DNA of 64,000 bases from Ralstonia wenshanensis (GCF_021173085.1 NZ_CP076413.1:1178001-1242000); one strand, 5' to 3'. Shown: positions 10,876-20,554, counted from the first letter of the stretch. Program-made: numbers and translations. The notes: generated by a model from the letters alone, not told the origin.

Positions 10876-11562
10876 ATGACGCAGGATGAACTGAAGGCGC
10901 TGGTGGCGCAGGCCGCAGCAGATTACGTATTGGCCAACGTGCCCGAGGGCGCCGTGCTGGGTGTCGGCACCGGCTCGACCGCCAATCTGTTCATCGACGC
11001 CATGGCGCCGCACAAGGCGCGCTTTGCCGGCGCGGTGTCCAGTTCCGAAGCTTCGACGCGCCGCCTGCAGGGGCACGGCTTCACGGTGCTCGATCTGAAT
11101 GAGGTCGATGCCATTCCCGTGTACGTGGACGGCGCTGACGAGATCGACGCCTCGGGCGCCATGATCAAGGGCGGCGGCGGTGCGCTCACACGCGAGAAGA
11201 TCGTCGCCTCGGTCGCCAGCGTGTTTGTCTGCATCGCCGATGGCAGCAAGCTGGTTGAAACGATGGGTGCGTTCCCGTTGCCGGTGGAAGTGGTGCCGAT
11301 GGCACGTGCGGCCGTGGCCCGCCAATTGGCTGCGCTGGGCGGTCAACCGCGTCTGCGCATGACGAAAGAAGGCCAGATCTACAAGACCGATAACGGCAAC
11401 GTGATCATCGACGTGGTGGGCCTGCGCATTGCCGATCCGAAGGGCCTGGAATCGATCGTCAACGATATTCCGGGCGTGGTGACAGTCGGCCTGTTTGCCA
11501 AGCGCGGCGCCAATGTGCTGCTGCTGGGGACCGAAGCGGGTGTGCAGCGTCGCGATTTCTGA
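10876..11562 (+). CDS. rpiA: Ribose-5-phosphate isomerase A
   Basis: RpiA (228 aa) interconverts ribose 5-phosphate and ribulose 5-phosphate. Diagnostic motifs are [13 protein letters not shown] (29-41), SSSEAST (54-60), YVDGADEID (82-90) and the catalytic-lysine strand [12 protein letters not shown] (98-109). The start at 10876 gives the standard [11 protein letters not shown] opening; earlier in-frame codons belong to the tal antisense frame. Together with the divergent tal it makes a small non-oxidative pentose phosphate pair. Confidence 0.97.
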   Translation: MTQDELKALVAQAAADYVLANVPEGAVLGVGTGSTANLFIDAMAPHKARFAGAVSSSEASTRRLQGHGFTVLDLNEVDAIPVYVDGADEIDASGAMIKGGGGALTREKIVASVASVFVCIADGSKLVETMGAFPLPVEVVPMARAAVARQLAALGGQPRLRMTKEGQIYKTDNGNVIIDVVGLRIADPKGLESIVNDIPGVVTVGLFAKRGANVLLLGTEAGVQRRDF

Positions 11563-11586
11563 TCGCTGTTCGCGCATTGTCGAAAG

Positions 11587-11615
11587 GCTGCCCATGCAAA
11601 TGGGCGGCTTTTTTT
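11587..11615 (+). terminator. Rho-independent terminator after rpiA
   Basis: GCTGCCCAT (11587-11595) pairs with ATGGGCGGC with one G-T pair, a 4-base loop and a run of seven T, starting 24 bases after the rpiA stop codon. Confidence 0.9.
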
Positions 11616-11653
11616 GTGGTCGTTGCGGCGCGTTGAGTCGGCATTGCCCAAAC

Positions 11654-11688
11654 AAAAAGCCGTTCAGTTTTGCGCTGAACGGCTTTTT
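11654..11688. terminator. Bidirectional terminator between rpiA and yggX
   Basis: AAAAAGCCGTTCAG (11654-11667) and CTGAACGGCTTTTT (11675-11688) form a perfect 14-base-pair dyad whose outer arms are A5 and T5, so it works from either side. It ends the minus-strand yggX transcript and backs up the rpiA terminator. Confidence 0.9.
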
Positions 11689-11703
11689 ATTGGCAACGGC
11701 CGA

Positions 11704-11979
11704 TTAGGCCGAGGGCGGCGGCACGTAGCCGGCGGCTTCGTCTGCACCATCGCCAAAAAAGTACTTCTCGGTCTGCTTGAGCAGGTACTGGCGTGCGCGC
11801 GAGTCCGCCATGTTCAGGCGGTTTTCGTTGATCAGCATGGTCTGGTGCTTGAGCCAGCCGGCCCAGGCTTCCTTCGAGACGCTTTGCCAGAGTTTCTTGC
11901 CCAGTTCGCCGGGCAGGGGCGGGAAGTCGAGACCTTCGGCTTCCTTGTTGAGCTTGACGCAGTGGACCATGCGGGCCAT
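11704..11979 (-). CDS. yggX: Probable Fe(2+)-trafficking protein (YggX family)
   Basis: A 91-residue YggX family protein, thought to protect or deliver iron for Fe-S clusters under oxidative stress. The signatures are [21 protein letters not shown] with the conserved Cys7, then [30 protein letters not shown] cut short here as the middle helix region, and [14 protein letters not shown] near the end. The length matches the family. It lies downstream of argA on the same strand with a gap of 107 bases; co-transcription is possible but not shown. Confidence 0.95.
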   Translation of the reverse strand: MARMVHCVKLNKEAEGLDFPPLPGELGKKLWQSVSKEAWAGWLKHQTMLINENRLNMADSRARQYLLKQTEKYFFGDGADEAAGYVPPPSA

Positions 11980-12086
11980 GGGGATTCCTCTTGTGTGGCG
12001 GGAGCGCCGCTCGAGCGCGACGCAGGTGCCGCTATTGTAAAGGCCGCGCGCCGCCGGGCTTGCATTCCACGACGCGCGCCAAGGGT

Positions 12087-13484
12087 TTAGAGCTTCTTCA
12101 TCAGCACCATTGAGCGCCGCTGCCAGTTGTACAGCTTGCGGCGGTCTTCCGGCAGATCGTCCACGCTCGCGCGCACGAAGCCACGCTTGAGGAACCAGTG
12201 TTCCGTCCGTGTCGTGAGGACGAACAACCGCCTGAGGCCCAGCGCACGGGCGCGCACTTCTGTGTGCTTGAGCAGCCGCTCGCCGTCGCCGGTGCCCTGG
12301 CTATCTGGGGAGACGATCAGGCAGGCCATTTCGGCCATGCCGTCCTTCGGGTAGGGATACAGCGCTACGCAGCCGAAGATGATGCCGTCGTGCTCGATGA
12401 CGGAGAAGTTGGCGATGTCGCGCTCCAGCAGCCGGCGTTCGCGCGGCACCAGCGTGCCGTCCGCCTCGAGCGGCTCGATGAGCGAGACGATGCCGCCCAC
12501 GTCGTCCAGTGTGGCGTCGCGCAGATATTCCAGATCGGTGTGCGAAACCATGGTGCCCACGCCATCGTGCAGGAACAGCTCCAGCAGGATGCTGCCGTCC
12601 AGCGCGAACGGAATCACGTGTGCCCGGCGCACGCCGCCGCGCATCGCCTTGACGATGTGCTGCAGGTAATACGCCGTGTCGTGCGACAGGCTGCCGTCGC
12701 GCAGGCGTTCGATGGCGGTTTCCATCGACAGGTCTTGCTGCAGCTTGCCCACGCGGTCCATGATGCCGGGCAGCTCTGTGATGAAGATGAGCTTGTCGGC
12801 CTTGAGCGCGGTGGCGGTGTTGGCGGCCACGTCTTCCATCGACAGGTTGAACGCCTGGCCCGTGGGCGAAAAGCCTAGCGGCGAGAGCAGCACGATCTTG
12901 CGGTTGGACAGCGAGTGCTGGATCGACTCCGCATCGATCTTGCGCACCAGCCCCGTGTGCTGGAAGTCCACGCCGTTGACAATGCCCACCGGCCGCGCCG
13001 TCACGAAGTTGCCGGACACTACCGACATGCGTGCGCCGGCCATCGGCGTGTTCGGCAAACCTTGGCTGAAGGCGGCTTCGATATCCAGGCGCAGTTCGCC
13101 GGAAGCCTCCTTGGCGGATTCCAGCGCGGCTGCGTCCGTTACGCGTACGCCATCCACGAACTGGGTTTTCACGTTGCGCAGGGCAAGCTGTTCTTCCACC
13201 TGCGGGCGCGAGCCGTGCACGAGCACGATGCGCATGCCCATCGCATGCAATAGCGCGACGTCGTTGACGAGTGCGCCCAGCATGCCGGCCTGGACCAGCT
13301 CGCCGCCAAAGCCGATCACGAACGTCTTGTCGCGGAAGGAATGAATGTAAGGCGCCACCTCGCGCAGCCAGTCCACAAACTGCTGCTGTTCGGGCGTGGG
13401 CGGAATCGGCGCGACGTCGACTGGGGCGGGCGTGTGCGCCGCCAGCGAAACGCCGGAGGCGGGGGCGGAGGAGCGAGCGGTCAC
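12087..13484 (-). CDS. argA: Amino-acid N-acetyltransferase (N-acetylglutamate synthase)
   Basis: ArgA (about 465 aa) acetylates glutamate with acetyl-CoA, the first step of arginine synthesis. The N-terminal two-thirds is an amino-acid-kinase-like fold ([51 protein letters not shown]) that normally binds the arginine inhibitor. The C-terminal GNAT domain shows [22 protein letters not shown] (acetyl-CoA loop; quoted in part) and [11 protein letters not shown]. The start is uncertain: the GTG at 13484 gives a sensible N terminus but has no good ribosome site, and the frame remains open further upstream. It is divergent from hrpA with a gap of 71 bases. Confidence 0.92.
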   Translation of the reverse strand: MTARSSAPASGVSLAAHTPAPVDVAPIPPTPEQQQFVDWLREVAPYIHSFRDKTFVIGFGGELVQAGMLGALVNDVALLHAMGMRIVLVHGSRPQVEEQLALRNVKTQFVDGVRVTDAAALESAKEASGELRLDIEAAFSQGLPNTPMAGARMSVVSGNFVTARPVGIVNGVDFQHTGLVRKIDAESIQHSLSNRKIVLLSPLGFSPTGQAFNLSMEDVAANTATALKADKLIFITELPGIMDRVGKLQQDLSMETAIERLRDGSLSHDTAYYLQHIVKAMRGGVRRAHVIPFALDGSILLELFLHDGVGTMVSHTDLEYLRDATLDDVGGIVSLIEPLEADGTLVPRERRLLERDIANFSVIEHDGIIFGCVALYPYPKDGMAEMACLIVSPDSQGTGDGERLLKHTEVRARALGLRRLFVLTTRTEHWFLKRGFVRASVDDLPEDRRKLYNWQRRSMVLMKKL

Positions 13485-13541
13485 GGACGGAGGAGGAAAA
13501 GCGGCACGGGGCGCGGGCCGGCGTAGGAAAGATGCGCGGAT

Positions 13542-13547
13542 TATAAT
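13542..13547 (+). promoter_or_regulatory. Consensus -10 box just ahead of hrpA
   Basis: A perfect TATAAT at 13542-13547 ends 8 bases before the hrpA ATG at 13556. No clear TTGACA lies at the proper distance. If it is used, the message would start within about two bases of the ATG and be leaderless or nearly so. Confidence 0.45.
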
Positions 13548-13555
13548 CCCGCCCG

Positions 13556-16500
13556 ATGTCAGATTCCCACGCCCAGCCGCCCCGGCCACGCCCGGCGGCG
13601 CCTTCCCCGAAATCGCCGAAAGACACGCCGCCGCCCGAGCGCAAGCCGGGCGGCAATGGTCGTCCGCAGCGCCGCCAAAAGCCCACGCCGGAAGAACTGG
13701 CCGCGGCGCTGGAGGCTCGCCGCGCACGTGCCAACCGCGTCCCCCCGATTACGTTTCCTGAAGCGCTGCCCGTGTCGGCCCGGCGCGACGAGATCGCCCA
13801 GGCCATCGCCGCCAACCAGGTGGTGATCGTCTCGGGCGAGACCGGCTCAGGCAAGACCACGCAGTTGCCGAAGATCTGCCTGTCGATCGGGCGAGGCATT
13901 GGCGCGGGCGGTACCGGGCTGATCGGCCATACGCAGCCGCGCCGGATTGCCGCAACGTCTACCGCCAAGCGCATCGCGCAGGAAATCGGCACGCCGGTGG
14001 GCGAGCACGTGGGCTTCCAGGTGCGCTTCAACGACACGCTGTCGGCGGGTGCATCGGTCAAGCTGATGACCGACGGCATCTTGCTGGCCGAGACGCAGAA
14101 CGATCCGCTGCTGCGCGCCTACGACACGATCATCATTGACGAGGCGCATGAACGCAGCCTCAACATCGATTTCCTGATCGGTTACCTGAAGCAGCTTCTG
14201 CCGCGCCGGCCTGACCTGAAGGTGATCATCACCTCGGCGACCATCGACGCGCAGCGCTTTGCCGAGCACTTTGCTGGCCCAAAGGGGCCGGCGCCCGTCA
14301 TTGAAGTCAGCGGCCGGTTGTATCCGGTCGAAGTGCGCTACCGCCCGATTCAGCGCGACGAGAAAGACAAGGAGCGCGATCTTTACGAAGCGCTCGTCGA
14401 TGCGGTGGATGAGCTTGCCCGCGAAGGGTCGGGCGATGTGCTGATCTTCCTGCCGGGCGAGCGCGAGATTCGCGAGGCGGCCGAGGCGCTGCGCAAGCAC
14501 CATCCGGCGCATACCGAGATCCTGCCGCTGTTTGCGCGCTTGTCCGTGCAGGAGCAGGAGCGTGTTTTCAAGCCGTCCAATGCGCGCCGCATCGTGCTGG
14601 CAACCAACGTGGCCGAGACCTCGCTGACGGTGCCGGGCATTCGCTACGTGGTCGATACGGGGCTGGCGCGCGTCAAGCGCTATTCGTATCGCAACAAGGT
14701 CGAGCAACTGCAGATCGAGCCGGTGTCGCAGGCCGCGGCCAACCAGCGCGCCGGTCGTTGCGGCCGGGTGGCCGATGGCGTGTGCATCCGCCTGTATGAC
14801 GAGGCGGATTTCATCGCGCGGCCGCGTTTTACCGATCCGGAAATCCTGCGTTCGTCGCTGGCCGCGGTCATCCTGCGCATGAAGGCGCTGCGGCTGACGG
14901 ATGTCGAGCAATTTCCCTTCATCGAGCCGCCGCTGGGCCGCGCGATTGCAGACGGCTATCAGCTCTTGCAGGAACTCGGTGCTGTCGACGATGAAAACGC
15001 GCTGACGCCGCTGGGCAAGCAGGTCGCCCGTCTGCCGCTGGACCCGCGCGTGGCTCGGATGATCCTGGCTGGCCGCGACCACCAGTGCCTGCGCGAGATG
15101 TTGATCATCGCGAGCGCCTTGTCCGTGCAAGACCCGCGCGAGCGTCCGCAAGAACTGCAACAGCAGGCTGATCAGGCGCATCGCCAGTTTGCCGATGAGA
15201 AATCGGAGTTCCTCGGCTGGGTGAAGCTGTGGAAGTGGTTTGAAGAGGCTGTCGCACACAAGAAGTCGAACAAGCAGCTGCAGGATCAGTGCCGCTCGCA
15301 CTTCCTGTCGCACGTGCGGTTGCGGGAGTGGCGCGACGTGCATTCGCAGTTGCACACCACGGTGGCGGAACAGGGCTGGAAACTCAACGAATCCGATCCG
15401 ACGTATGAGCAGTTGCACCTGGCGCTGCTGACGGGGCTGCTCGGCAATATCGGTGTGCGTATTGAAGAGGCGGATGGGAAAGGCCGCGAATACCTCGGCG
15501 CGCGCGGTATCAAGTTCTTCCTCTGGCCGGGGTCGGTCATTGCGCGCAAGGCGGGCAAGTGGGTCGTGGGTGGCGAACTGATCGAGACCAGCCGCCTGTT
15601 CGGCCGCACGCTGGCACGCATCGAACCGGAATGGGTGGAGAAGGTCGGCGCGCACCTGTTGAAGGTGTCGTGGAGCGATCCGCACTGGGAAAAGAAGGCC
15701 GGGCAGGTGATGGCCTTTGAGCGCGGCACGTTGTACGGCCTGCCGGTCTATCAGCAGCGCCGTGTGCACTTCGGGCCGATGCAGCCGAAGGAAGCGCGCG
15801 AGATGTTCATCCGCCGCGCGCTGGTCGATGGCGAGTTCGAAACGCGTCTGCCGTTCTTCACGCACAACCAGCGCCTGGTGCGGGAGATCGAAAACCTCGA
15901 ACACAAGTCACGCCGACAAGACGTGCTGGTGGACGACGAACTGATCTACGCGTTCTACGACAGCCAGATTCCGGCGGACATCTACAACACCGTATCGTTC
16001 GAACGCTGGTATGCCGAAGCCGCCAGCGCGGGCGGCAAAAGCGGCCAGAAGCTGCTGTACCTGAATCGCGATGACCTGATGCGGCACGAAGCGGCCGGCA
16101 TCACGACTGACCTGTTCCCGAAGGTGCTGCCCATTGCCGGTATCGACATGGGGCTGACGTACCACTTCGAGCCCGGCAGTCCGCGCGACGGCGTAACGCT
16201 CACCGTGCCGCTGTATGCGCTCAACCAGGTGCCCGTGCAGCGCACCGAATGGCTGGTGCCGGGCATGCTCAAGGAGAAGGTGCATCTGCTCCTGAAGAGC
16301 CTGCCGCAGAAGCTGCGTCGCCATTGCGTGCCGCTGCCGGACTACGCCGCAGGGTTCGTCTCGCGCGTGCGGTTGGGCGATGGCGACCTGCTCGACCGCT
16401 TGATCGCCGACGTGCGCGAGCAGACCGGCATCGCGCTCAAGCGTGCCGATTTCAAGCTCGAAACGCTGCCCGCGCATCACTTCATGAATTTCAAGGTGAT

Positions 16501-17548
16501 CGACGAGCACGGCCGCCAGCTCGACATGGGCCGCAATCTGGCCCAGTTGCGCGCGGAACTGGGCGGACGCGCGCAGCAGACATTCCAGTCGATCGCCGCG
16601 CAGGACGCTGCCGTGGCCGGAATCCAGAGCGACAGTGCGAGGCCCGGCAAGGCGGGCAAGTCGGAAGCGCCGTCAAACGCCGCGCTTTACTCGGGCCTGA
16701 CGACATGGAGCTTTGGCCAGTTGCCGGAACTGCTGGAGGTCCGCAAAGGCAACCAGACGCTGTTCGGGTATCCGGCACTCGTTGATGCCGGTGATCACTG
16801 CGATGTAGAAGTCTTCGATGATCCGGCGGAAGCCACGCGCATCCATCGCCTGGGCTTGCGGCGGTTGTTTGCAATTCAGCTGCGCGAGCCGTTGAAGTAT
16901 CTGGAAAAGAACATCCCGGGCCTGTCGCAGATGGCCATCCAGTTCATGAACCTCGGCACGCAGGACGATTTGCGCGACCAGATCCTGGATGCCACGCTGG
17001 AGCGCGCCTGCCTGCAAGACCCGCTGCCCACCGATGACGCCAGCTTCGGTGCCCGCAAGGACGAAAGCCGCGCGCGCCTGACGTTGCTGGCACAGGAGAT
17101 TGCGCGGCTGGTCGGCGCCATCCTTGCCGAATATGCGCAACTGCCGCGCAAGCTGCAGATCGCCAAGCCGTTTGCCGCCGCCACCGCCGATATCGACGCG
17201 CAGCTCAAGACGCTGATGCACAAGCGCTTTATCGAGGCAACGCCGTACGCGCAATTAACGCATTTCCCGCGTTACCTGAAGGGCATCGCCCTGCGCATCG
17301 ACAAGCTCAAGGCTGACCCCGCCCGCGACACGCAGCGCATGCAGGAGATGGCGCCGCTCATCCAGCAATACCAACGCGCGGAAAAGGCCTTGCGTGTGCA
17401 AGGGCAAGGCGGTAACGACCCACGCATGGAGGAATTCCGCTGGATGCTGGAGGAGTTGCGCATCGCCCTGTTTGCACAGGAGCTGCGCACGCCGGTGCCG
17501 ATGTCGGTCAAGCGGCTGCAGAAGGTGTGGGAATCGATGCAGCGATAG
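13556..17548 (+). CDS. hrpA: ATP-dependent RNA helicase HrpA
   Basis: HrpA (1330 aa) is a large DEAH-box RNA helicase. A Pro/Arg-rich N-terminal tail (1-60) is followed by the helicase core: Walker A GETGSGKTTQLPK (94-106), DEAH box IIIDEAHERS (about 192-201), SAT motif in ITSATID (about 225), and motif VI QRAGRCGRV (about 397). Winged-helix/ratchet and OB-fold regions follow, then a long C-terminal DUF3418-type domain typical of full-length bacterial HrpA. E. coli HrpA is about 1300 aa, so this copy is complete. A strong terminator follows the stop codon. Confidence 0.96.
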   Translation: MSDSHAQPPRPRPAAPSPKSPKDTPPPERKPGGNGRPQRRQKPTPEELAAALEARRARANRVPPITFPEALPVSARRDEIAQAIAANQVVIVSGETGSGKTTQLPKICLSIGRGIGAGGTGLIGHTQPRRIAATSTAKRIAQEIGTPVGEHVGFQVRFNDTLSAGASVKLMTDGILLAETQNDPLLRAYDTIIIDEAHERSLNIDFLIGYLKQLLPRRPDLKVIITSATIDAQRFAEHFAGPKGPAPVIEVSGRLYPVEVRYRPIQRDEKDKERDLYEALVDAVDELAREGSGDVLIFLPGEREIREAAEALRKHHPAHTEILPLFARLSVQEQERVFKPSNARRIVLATNVAETSLTVPGIRYVVDTGLARVKRYSYRNKVEQLQIEPVSQAAANQRAGRCGRVADGVCIRLYDEADFIARPRFTDPEILRSSLAAVILRMKALRLTDVEQFPFIEPPLGRAIADGYQLLQELGAVDDENALTPLGKQVARLPLDPRVARMILAGRDHQCLREMLIIASALSVQDPRERPQELQQQADQAHRQFADEKSEFLGWVKLWKWFEEAVAHKKSNKQLQDQCRSHFLSHVRLREWRDVHSQLHTTVAEQGWKLNESDPTYEQLHLALLTGLLGNIGVRIEEADGKGREYLGARGIKFFLWPGSVIARKAGKWVVGGELIETSRLFGRTLARIEPEWVEKVGAHLLKVSWSDPHWEKKAGQVMAFERGTLYGLPVYQQRRVHFGPMQPKEAREMFIRRALVDGEFETRLPFFTHNQRLVREIENLEHKSRRQDVLVDDELIYAFYDSQIPADIYNTVSFERWYAEAASAGGKSGQKLLYLNRDDLMRHEAAGITTDLFPKVLPIAGIDMGLTYHFEPGSPRDGVTLTVPLYALNQVPVQRTEWLVPGMLKEKVHLLLKSLPQKLRRHCVPLPDYAAGFVSRVRLGDGDLLDRLIADVREQTGIALKRADFKLETLPAHHFMNFKVIDEHGRQLDMGRNLAQLRAELGGRAQQTFQSIAAQDAAVAGIQSDSARPGKAGKSEAPSNAALYSGLTTWSFGQLPELLEVRKGNQTLFGYPALVDAGDHCDVEVFDDPAEATRIHRLGLRRLFAIQLREPLKYLEKNIPGLSQMAIQFMNLGTQDDLRDQILDATLERACLQDPLPTDDASFGARKDESRARLTLLAQEIARLVGAILAEYAQLPRKLQIAKPFAAATADIDAQLKTLMHKRFIEATPYAQLTHFPRYLKGIALRIDKLKADPARDTQRMQEMAPLIQQYQRAEKALRVQGQGGNDPRMEEFRWMLEELRIALFAQELRTPVPMSVKRLQKVWESMQR

Positions 17549-17566
17549 CTGGAATGCGTTGTCGGG

Positions 17567-17595
17567 AGCGGGGAAAGTTCCCGCTTTCTTTTTTT
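17567..17595 (+). terminator. Rho-independent terminator after hrpA
   Basis: AGCGGG (17567-17572) pairs with CCCGCT (17580-17585), followed by TTCTTTTTTT, 19 bases after the hrpA stop. Confidence 0.85.
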
Positions 17596-17663
17596 GATTT
17601 GTGTCAGCGATGGCGTAAATGCGAGCGTTAAAATGGCTGGCTAAGTTGCTGAATCTTCTCGAT

Positions 17664-18659
17664 ATGTCTGCCTTGCGCGCCTCGTTTGCCTCCCGTTGGT
17701 TTTCCACGCTTGTCCTTTCGGCCGCTGCTTTGATGGCAGCGCATGCGGCGCGTGCTGAAGTCGTCACCGTACTCAATTCGGGCGACGCAAGCGTCTCTTT
17801 GATCGATAAAGACACCCGCAAGGTGCTGGATACGTTTCCGATCGGCAAGGAGCCGCACCACCTGATCGCCACGCCGGACGAAAAATCGTTGATCGTCGCC
17901 AACGCCGTCGGCAACGAGCTGGTATTCCTCGATCCCGTGACCGGCAAGATTCAGCAGCGTGTTCCGCACATCGACGACCCATACCAGATCGGCTTCTCGC
18001 CGGACCAGAAGTGGTTTCTGACGACTGGCAACCGTCTGGACCGCGTTGATATTTACCGCTGGGACGGCCACGCGCTGACCATCGCCAAGCAGGTGCCGGC
18101 AGCCAAGACGCCCAGCCACATTGCCTTCACCGCCGACAGCAAGATCGCGTTCATCACCCTGCAGGATTCCAACGAGGTAATGGCCATCGATTTGCCTACG
18201 CAGAACGTGATGTGGCGCATGACCATTGGCTCTGCACCGGCCGGCGTGTGGGTCACGACTGACCAGAAATACCTGCTGGTGGGCATGACCGGCGCGGATT
18301 ACGTCGAGGTGATCGACTGGCACAACCGCACCAGCGTCAAGCGCATCCCGACCGGCAAGGGCGCGCACAACTTCCGCGCGCTGGGCGACAAGCGTCACCT
18401 GTTCCTGTCGAACCGCGTGTCGGGCACGATCAGCATCATTGATCAGCAAACGCTGACCAAGGTGGGCGACATTACCGGCCTGCCGCCTGGCCCCGATGAC
18501 ATGGAATTGACCGCCGACGGCAAACAGCTGTGGGTGACCTGCCGCTGGGCCAAGCGCGTGGCGATCGTCGACGTGGCAAGCCGCAAGGTGGTGGAAGAGA
18601 TCAAAGTGGGGCGCTCGCCCCATGGCATTTACTTCCGCACACGCGCTCCCCTGATTTGA
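17664..18659 (+). CDS. Secreted YVTN-type beta-propeller protein
   Basis: A 331-residue exported protein. A signal peptide covers about residues 1-30 (WFSTLVLSAAALMAAHAARA then EVVTVLN, with an AxA site). The rest is a series of blades of the YVTN/beta-propeller type, each with a short xxVIDxxTxKV strand pair: VSLIDKDTRKVLDTFPIG, LVFLDPVTGKIQQRV, ISIIDQQTLTKVGDI, VAIVDVASRKVVEEI. No catalytic site is evident; such propellers usually bind partners or ligands in the periplasm. The deacetylase gene starts 11 bases later, suggesting an operon. I chose ATG 17664 because it gives the cleanest signal peptide; 17619 is an in-frame alternative. Confidence 0.85.
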   Translation: MSALRASFASRWFSTLVLSAAALMAAHAARAEVVTVLNSGDASVSLIDKDTRKVLDTFPIGKEPHHLIATPDEKSLIVANAVGNELVFLDPVTGKIQQRVPHIDDPYQIGFSPDQKWFLTTGNRLDRVDIYRWDGHALTIAKQVPAAKTPSHIAFTADSKIAFITLQDSNEVMAIDLPTQNVMWRMTIGSAPAGVWVTTDQKYLLVGMTGADYVEVIDWHNRTSVKRIPTGKGAHNFRALGDKRHLFLSNRVSGTISIIDQQTLTKVGDITGLPPGPDDMELTADGKQLWVTCRWAKRVAIVDVASRKVVEEIKVGRSPHGIYFRTRAPLI

Positions 18660-18670
18660 GTATTGCGACG

Positions 18671-19501
18671 ATGAAATCCGGCCTGTCGATGTTGCGCACG
18701 GTCGCTGCTACGGCGGCGCTGGGTTTGTGCCCGTTGGCCACGGCTGCGCCCGGTGGGGTAAATGCCGGCGCGTGCAAAGGCACCGTCTATTTGACGTTCG
18801 ACACAGGCAGCATGAGCCAGGCGCAGTTGATTGCCGACACGCTGCGCCGCCATCGCATCCACGCCACGTTCTTCCTTGCCAACGAGAAGACCATCCACGG
18901 CGACAGCACGCTGGATGACGGCTGGGCGCCGTATTGGAAATCGCTTGCTGCCGATGGTCACGCCTTCGGTACGCACACCTTCGATCACGTCTACTACAAG
19001 GGCGAGGCGGGCGCGGGCAAGGTCCGCTTCCGCCCACAGTTTGGCGAGCAGGGCGGCCGTAATGTCGTGTGGGGCGAGCCTGAATTCTGTGCGGAACTGA
19101 AACACAGCGCCGAGCGCTTCAAGGCCATGACCGGTCAGCCGATGGACCCGCTGTGGCGCGCGCCGGGTGGGCATCTTTCGGCAACGACCGAGGCCTGGGC
19201 CAAGCAATGCGGGTTTGCCCACGTGGCATGGGCGTCCGCCGGTTTTCTGGGCGATGAGTTGCCGTCCGAGCGTTATCCGAACGATGCGCTGTTGCAGAAG
19301 GCACTGTCCAGCTTGCGCGATGGCGACATCACCATGGCGCATCTGGGCATCTGGTCGCGTAAGGATGCGTGGGCGCCAGCGGATCTGGAGCCGCTGATCA
19401 CCGGTCTGGAGCGCAAGGGTTTCTGCTTTGCCACGCTGCGCGATCATCCGCAGTACAAAGCCTGGTTTGCTGCTCACCCGGCACACACGGCGGCCCGCTG
19501 A
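18671..19501 (+). CDS. Secreted polysaccharide-deacetylase-family protein, altered metal site
   Basis: A 276-residue exported protein with a NodB-type deacetylase fold. The signal peptide is about residues 1-26 (AALGLCPLATA-A). Family motif 1, normally TFDDG, reads TFDTG here: the first, catalytic Asp44 is kept but the metal-ligand Asp is Thr45. Motif 2 is intact, HTFDH (His102 and His106), and motif 3 reads WRAPGG (about 158-163). The change may weaken metal binding or mark a subfamily with another ligand. It lies between the propeller and the hydroxylase gene with gaps of 11 and 1 bases, suggesting a shared envelope task. Substrate unknown. Confidence 0.85.
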   Translation: MKSGLSMLRTVAATAALGLCPLATAAPGGVNAGACKGTVYLTFDTGSMSQAQLIADTLRRHRIHATFFLANEKTIHGDSTLDDGWAPYWKSLAADGHAFGTHTFDHVYYKGEAGAGKVRFRPQFGEQGGRNVVWGEPEFCAELKHSAERFKAMTGQPMDPLWRAPGGHLSATTEAWAKQCGFAHVAWASAGFLGDELPSERYPNDALLQKALSSLRDGDITMAHLGIWSRKDAWAPADLEPLITGLERKGFCFATLRDHPQYKAWFAAHPAHTAAR

Positions 19502-19502
19502 C

Positions 19503-20477
19503 ATGTTTGACTGGATTGCCGACACCTTCACGCAAGCCCAGGATGTGCTCTTCCAGCACGTCGTGATGCCGATCACCTATGCCATCGGCCTGGGTGGTTA
19601 CGTTGAAGATGCGTACCCGGGCACCGAATGGCTGCTGATGGGGCTGGTGCAGATTGCAGTGCTGCTGTTGGTCTTCCGCCCGCTGGAGCGCTGGCGCCCG
19701 GTGGAGCCGATGCATGACCGCAAGGCCGTGCGCGCCGACATCTTGTACACGCTGTTTCACCGCCTGGGATTCTTTCCGCTGCTGCTGTTCTTCACGCTGC
19801 AGCCGCTGATCGACCACCTCGACGGCAAGCTGCGCTTCTGGGGCTGGGCGCATTTGAACGTGGAAGACTGGTGGCCAGGCGTCACGTCGGTTTCCATCGT
19901 CAGCTTTCTGATCTATCTGGTGATGTTCGACTTGCTCGACTACTGGTACCACCGCCTCTCACACAAATTTCACTGGTGGTGGAACCTGCATTCGCTGCAT
20001 CACAGCCAGCAACAGATGACGCTGTGGTCTGATGACCGCAACCACATCCTCGACGATGTGCTGCGCGGCGCGGTGTTTGCCGTTGCGGCACTGGTCATTG
20101 GGGTAGAGCCCTCGCAGTACGTGTTGCTGGTCGCCATTTCGCAGTTGCTGCAAAGCCTGCAGCACGCCAACGTGCGGTTGCATTTTGGCTGGTTGGGCGA
20201 CCGGCTGCTGATCTCGCCGCGCTTTCATCGGCTGCATCACGCCATCGGGCTGGGGCATGAGGTGCCGGGGAAGCCCGGCGTGCTGGGCGGCTGCAATTTT
20301 GGCGTGCTGTTCCCGTGGTGGGACATGCTGTTCGGCACCGCCATCTTCTCGCCGGAGTACCACGCCACCGGTATCCGTGATCAACTTCCCGCACCGCAAG
20401 GGCGCTCGCGAGACTACGGACGCGGCGTGCTGCGTCAGCAGTGGCTCGGCCTCAAGCGCTTGTTCGGCCGAGCGTAA
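19503..20477 (+). CDS. Membrane fatty acid hydroxylase / sterol desaturase family protein
   Basis: A 324-residue integral membrane protein with about four to five hydrophobic segments in its first 240 residues. The di-iron histidine motifs of the family are present: HRLSH (in DYWYHRLSHKFHW), HSLHH, and HRLHH near residue 245. Family members hydroxylate or desaturate lipids using oxygen. Position one base after the deacetylase stop codon supports co-translation and an envelope lipid role, but the substrate cannot be deduced. It is not a sterol enzyme by necessity; the family name is historical. Confidence 0.9.
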   Translation: MFDWIADTFTQAQDVLFQHVVMPITYAIGLGGYVEDAYPGTEWLLMGLVQIAVLLLVFRPLERWRPVEPMHDRKAVRADILYTLFHRLGFFPLLLFFTLQPLIDHLDGKLRFWGWAHLNVEDWWPGVTSVSIVSFLIYLVMFDLLDYWYHRLSHKFHWWWNLHSLHHSQQQMTLWSDDRNHILDDVLRGAVFAVAALVIGVEPSQYVLLVAISQLLQSLQHANVRLHFGWLGDRLLISPRFHRLHHAIGLGHEVPGKPGVLGGCNFGVLFPWWDMLFGTAIFSPEYHATGIRDQLPAPQGRSRDYGRGVLRQQWLGLKRLFGRA

Positions 20478-20554
20478 AGCGCACGTGCGGCGGCGCCGGC
20501 GTTGTTTCTGCGCGCTGTGCTAGGCTGTTCGCTCCCTGAATTCCCGATTTCTGC

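Noticed and set aside
9877-11562. A 561-codon plus-strand frame that would fuse upstream sequence to RpiA
   Set aside because: Its first two-thirds is antisense to tal; only the part from 10876 is RpiA.
10726-11655. N-terminal extension of the transaldolase frame
   Set aside because: It is antisense to rpiA and lacks conserved residues; ATG at 10725 gives the standard protein.
13847-15904. 685-codon minus-strand frame opposite hrpA
   Set aside because: It is the complement of the conserved helicase core and has no motif of its own.
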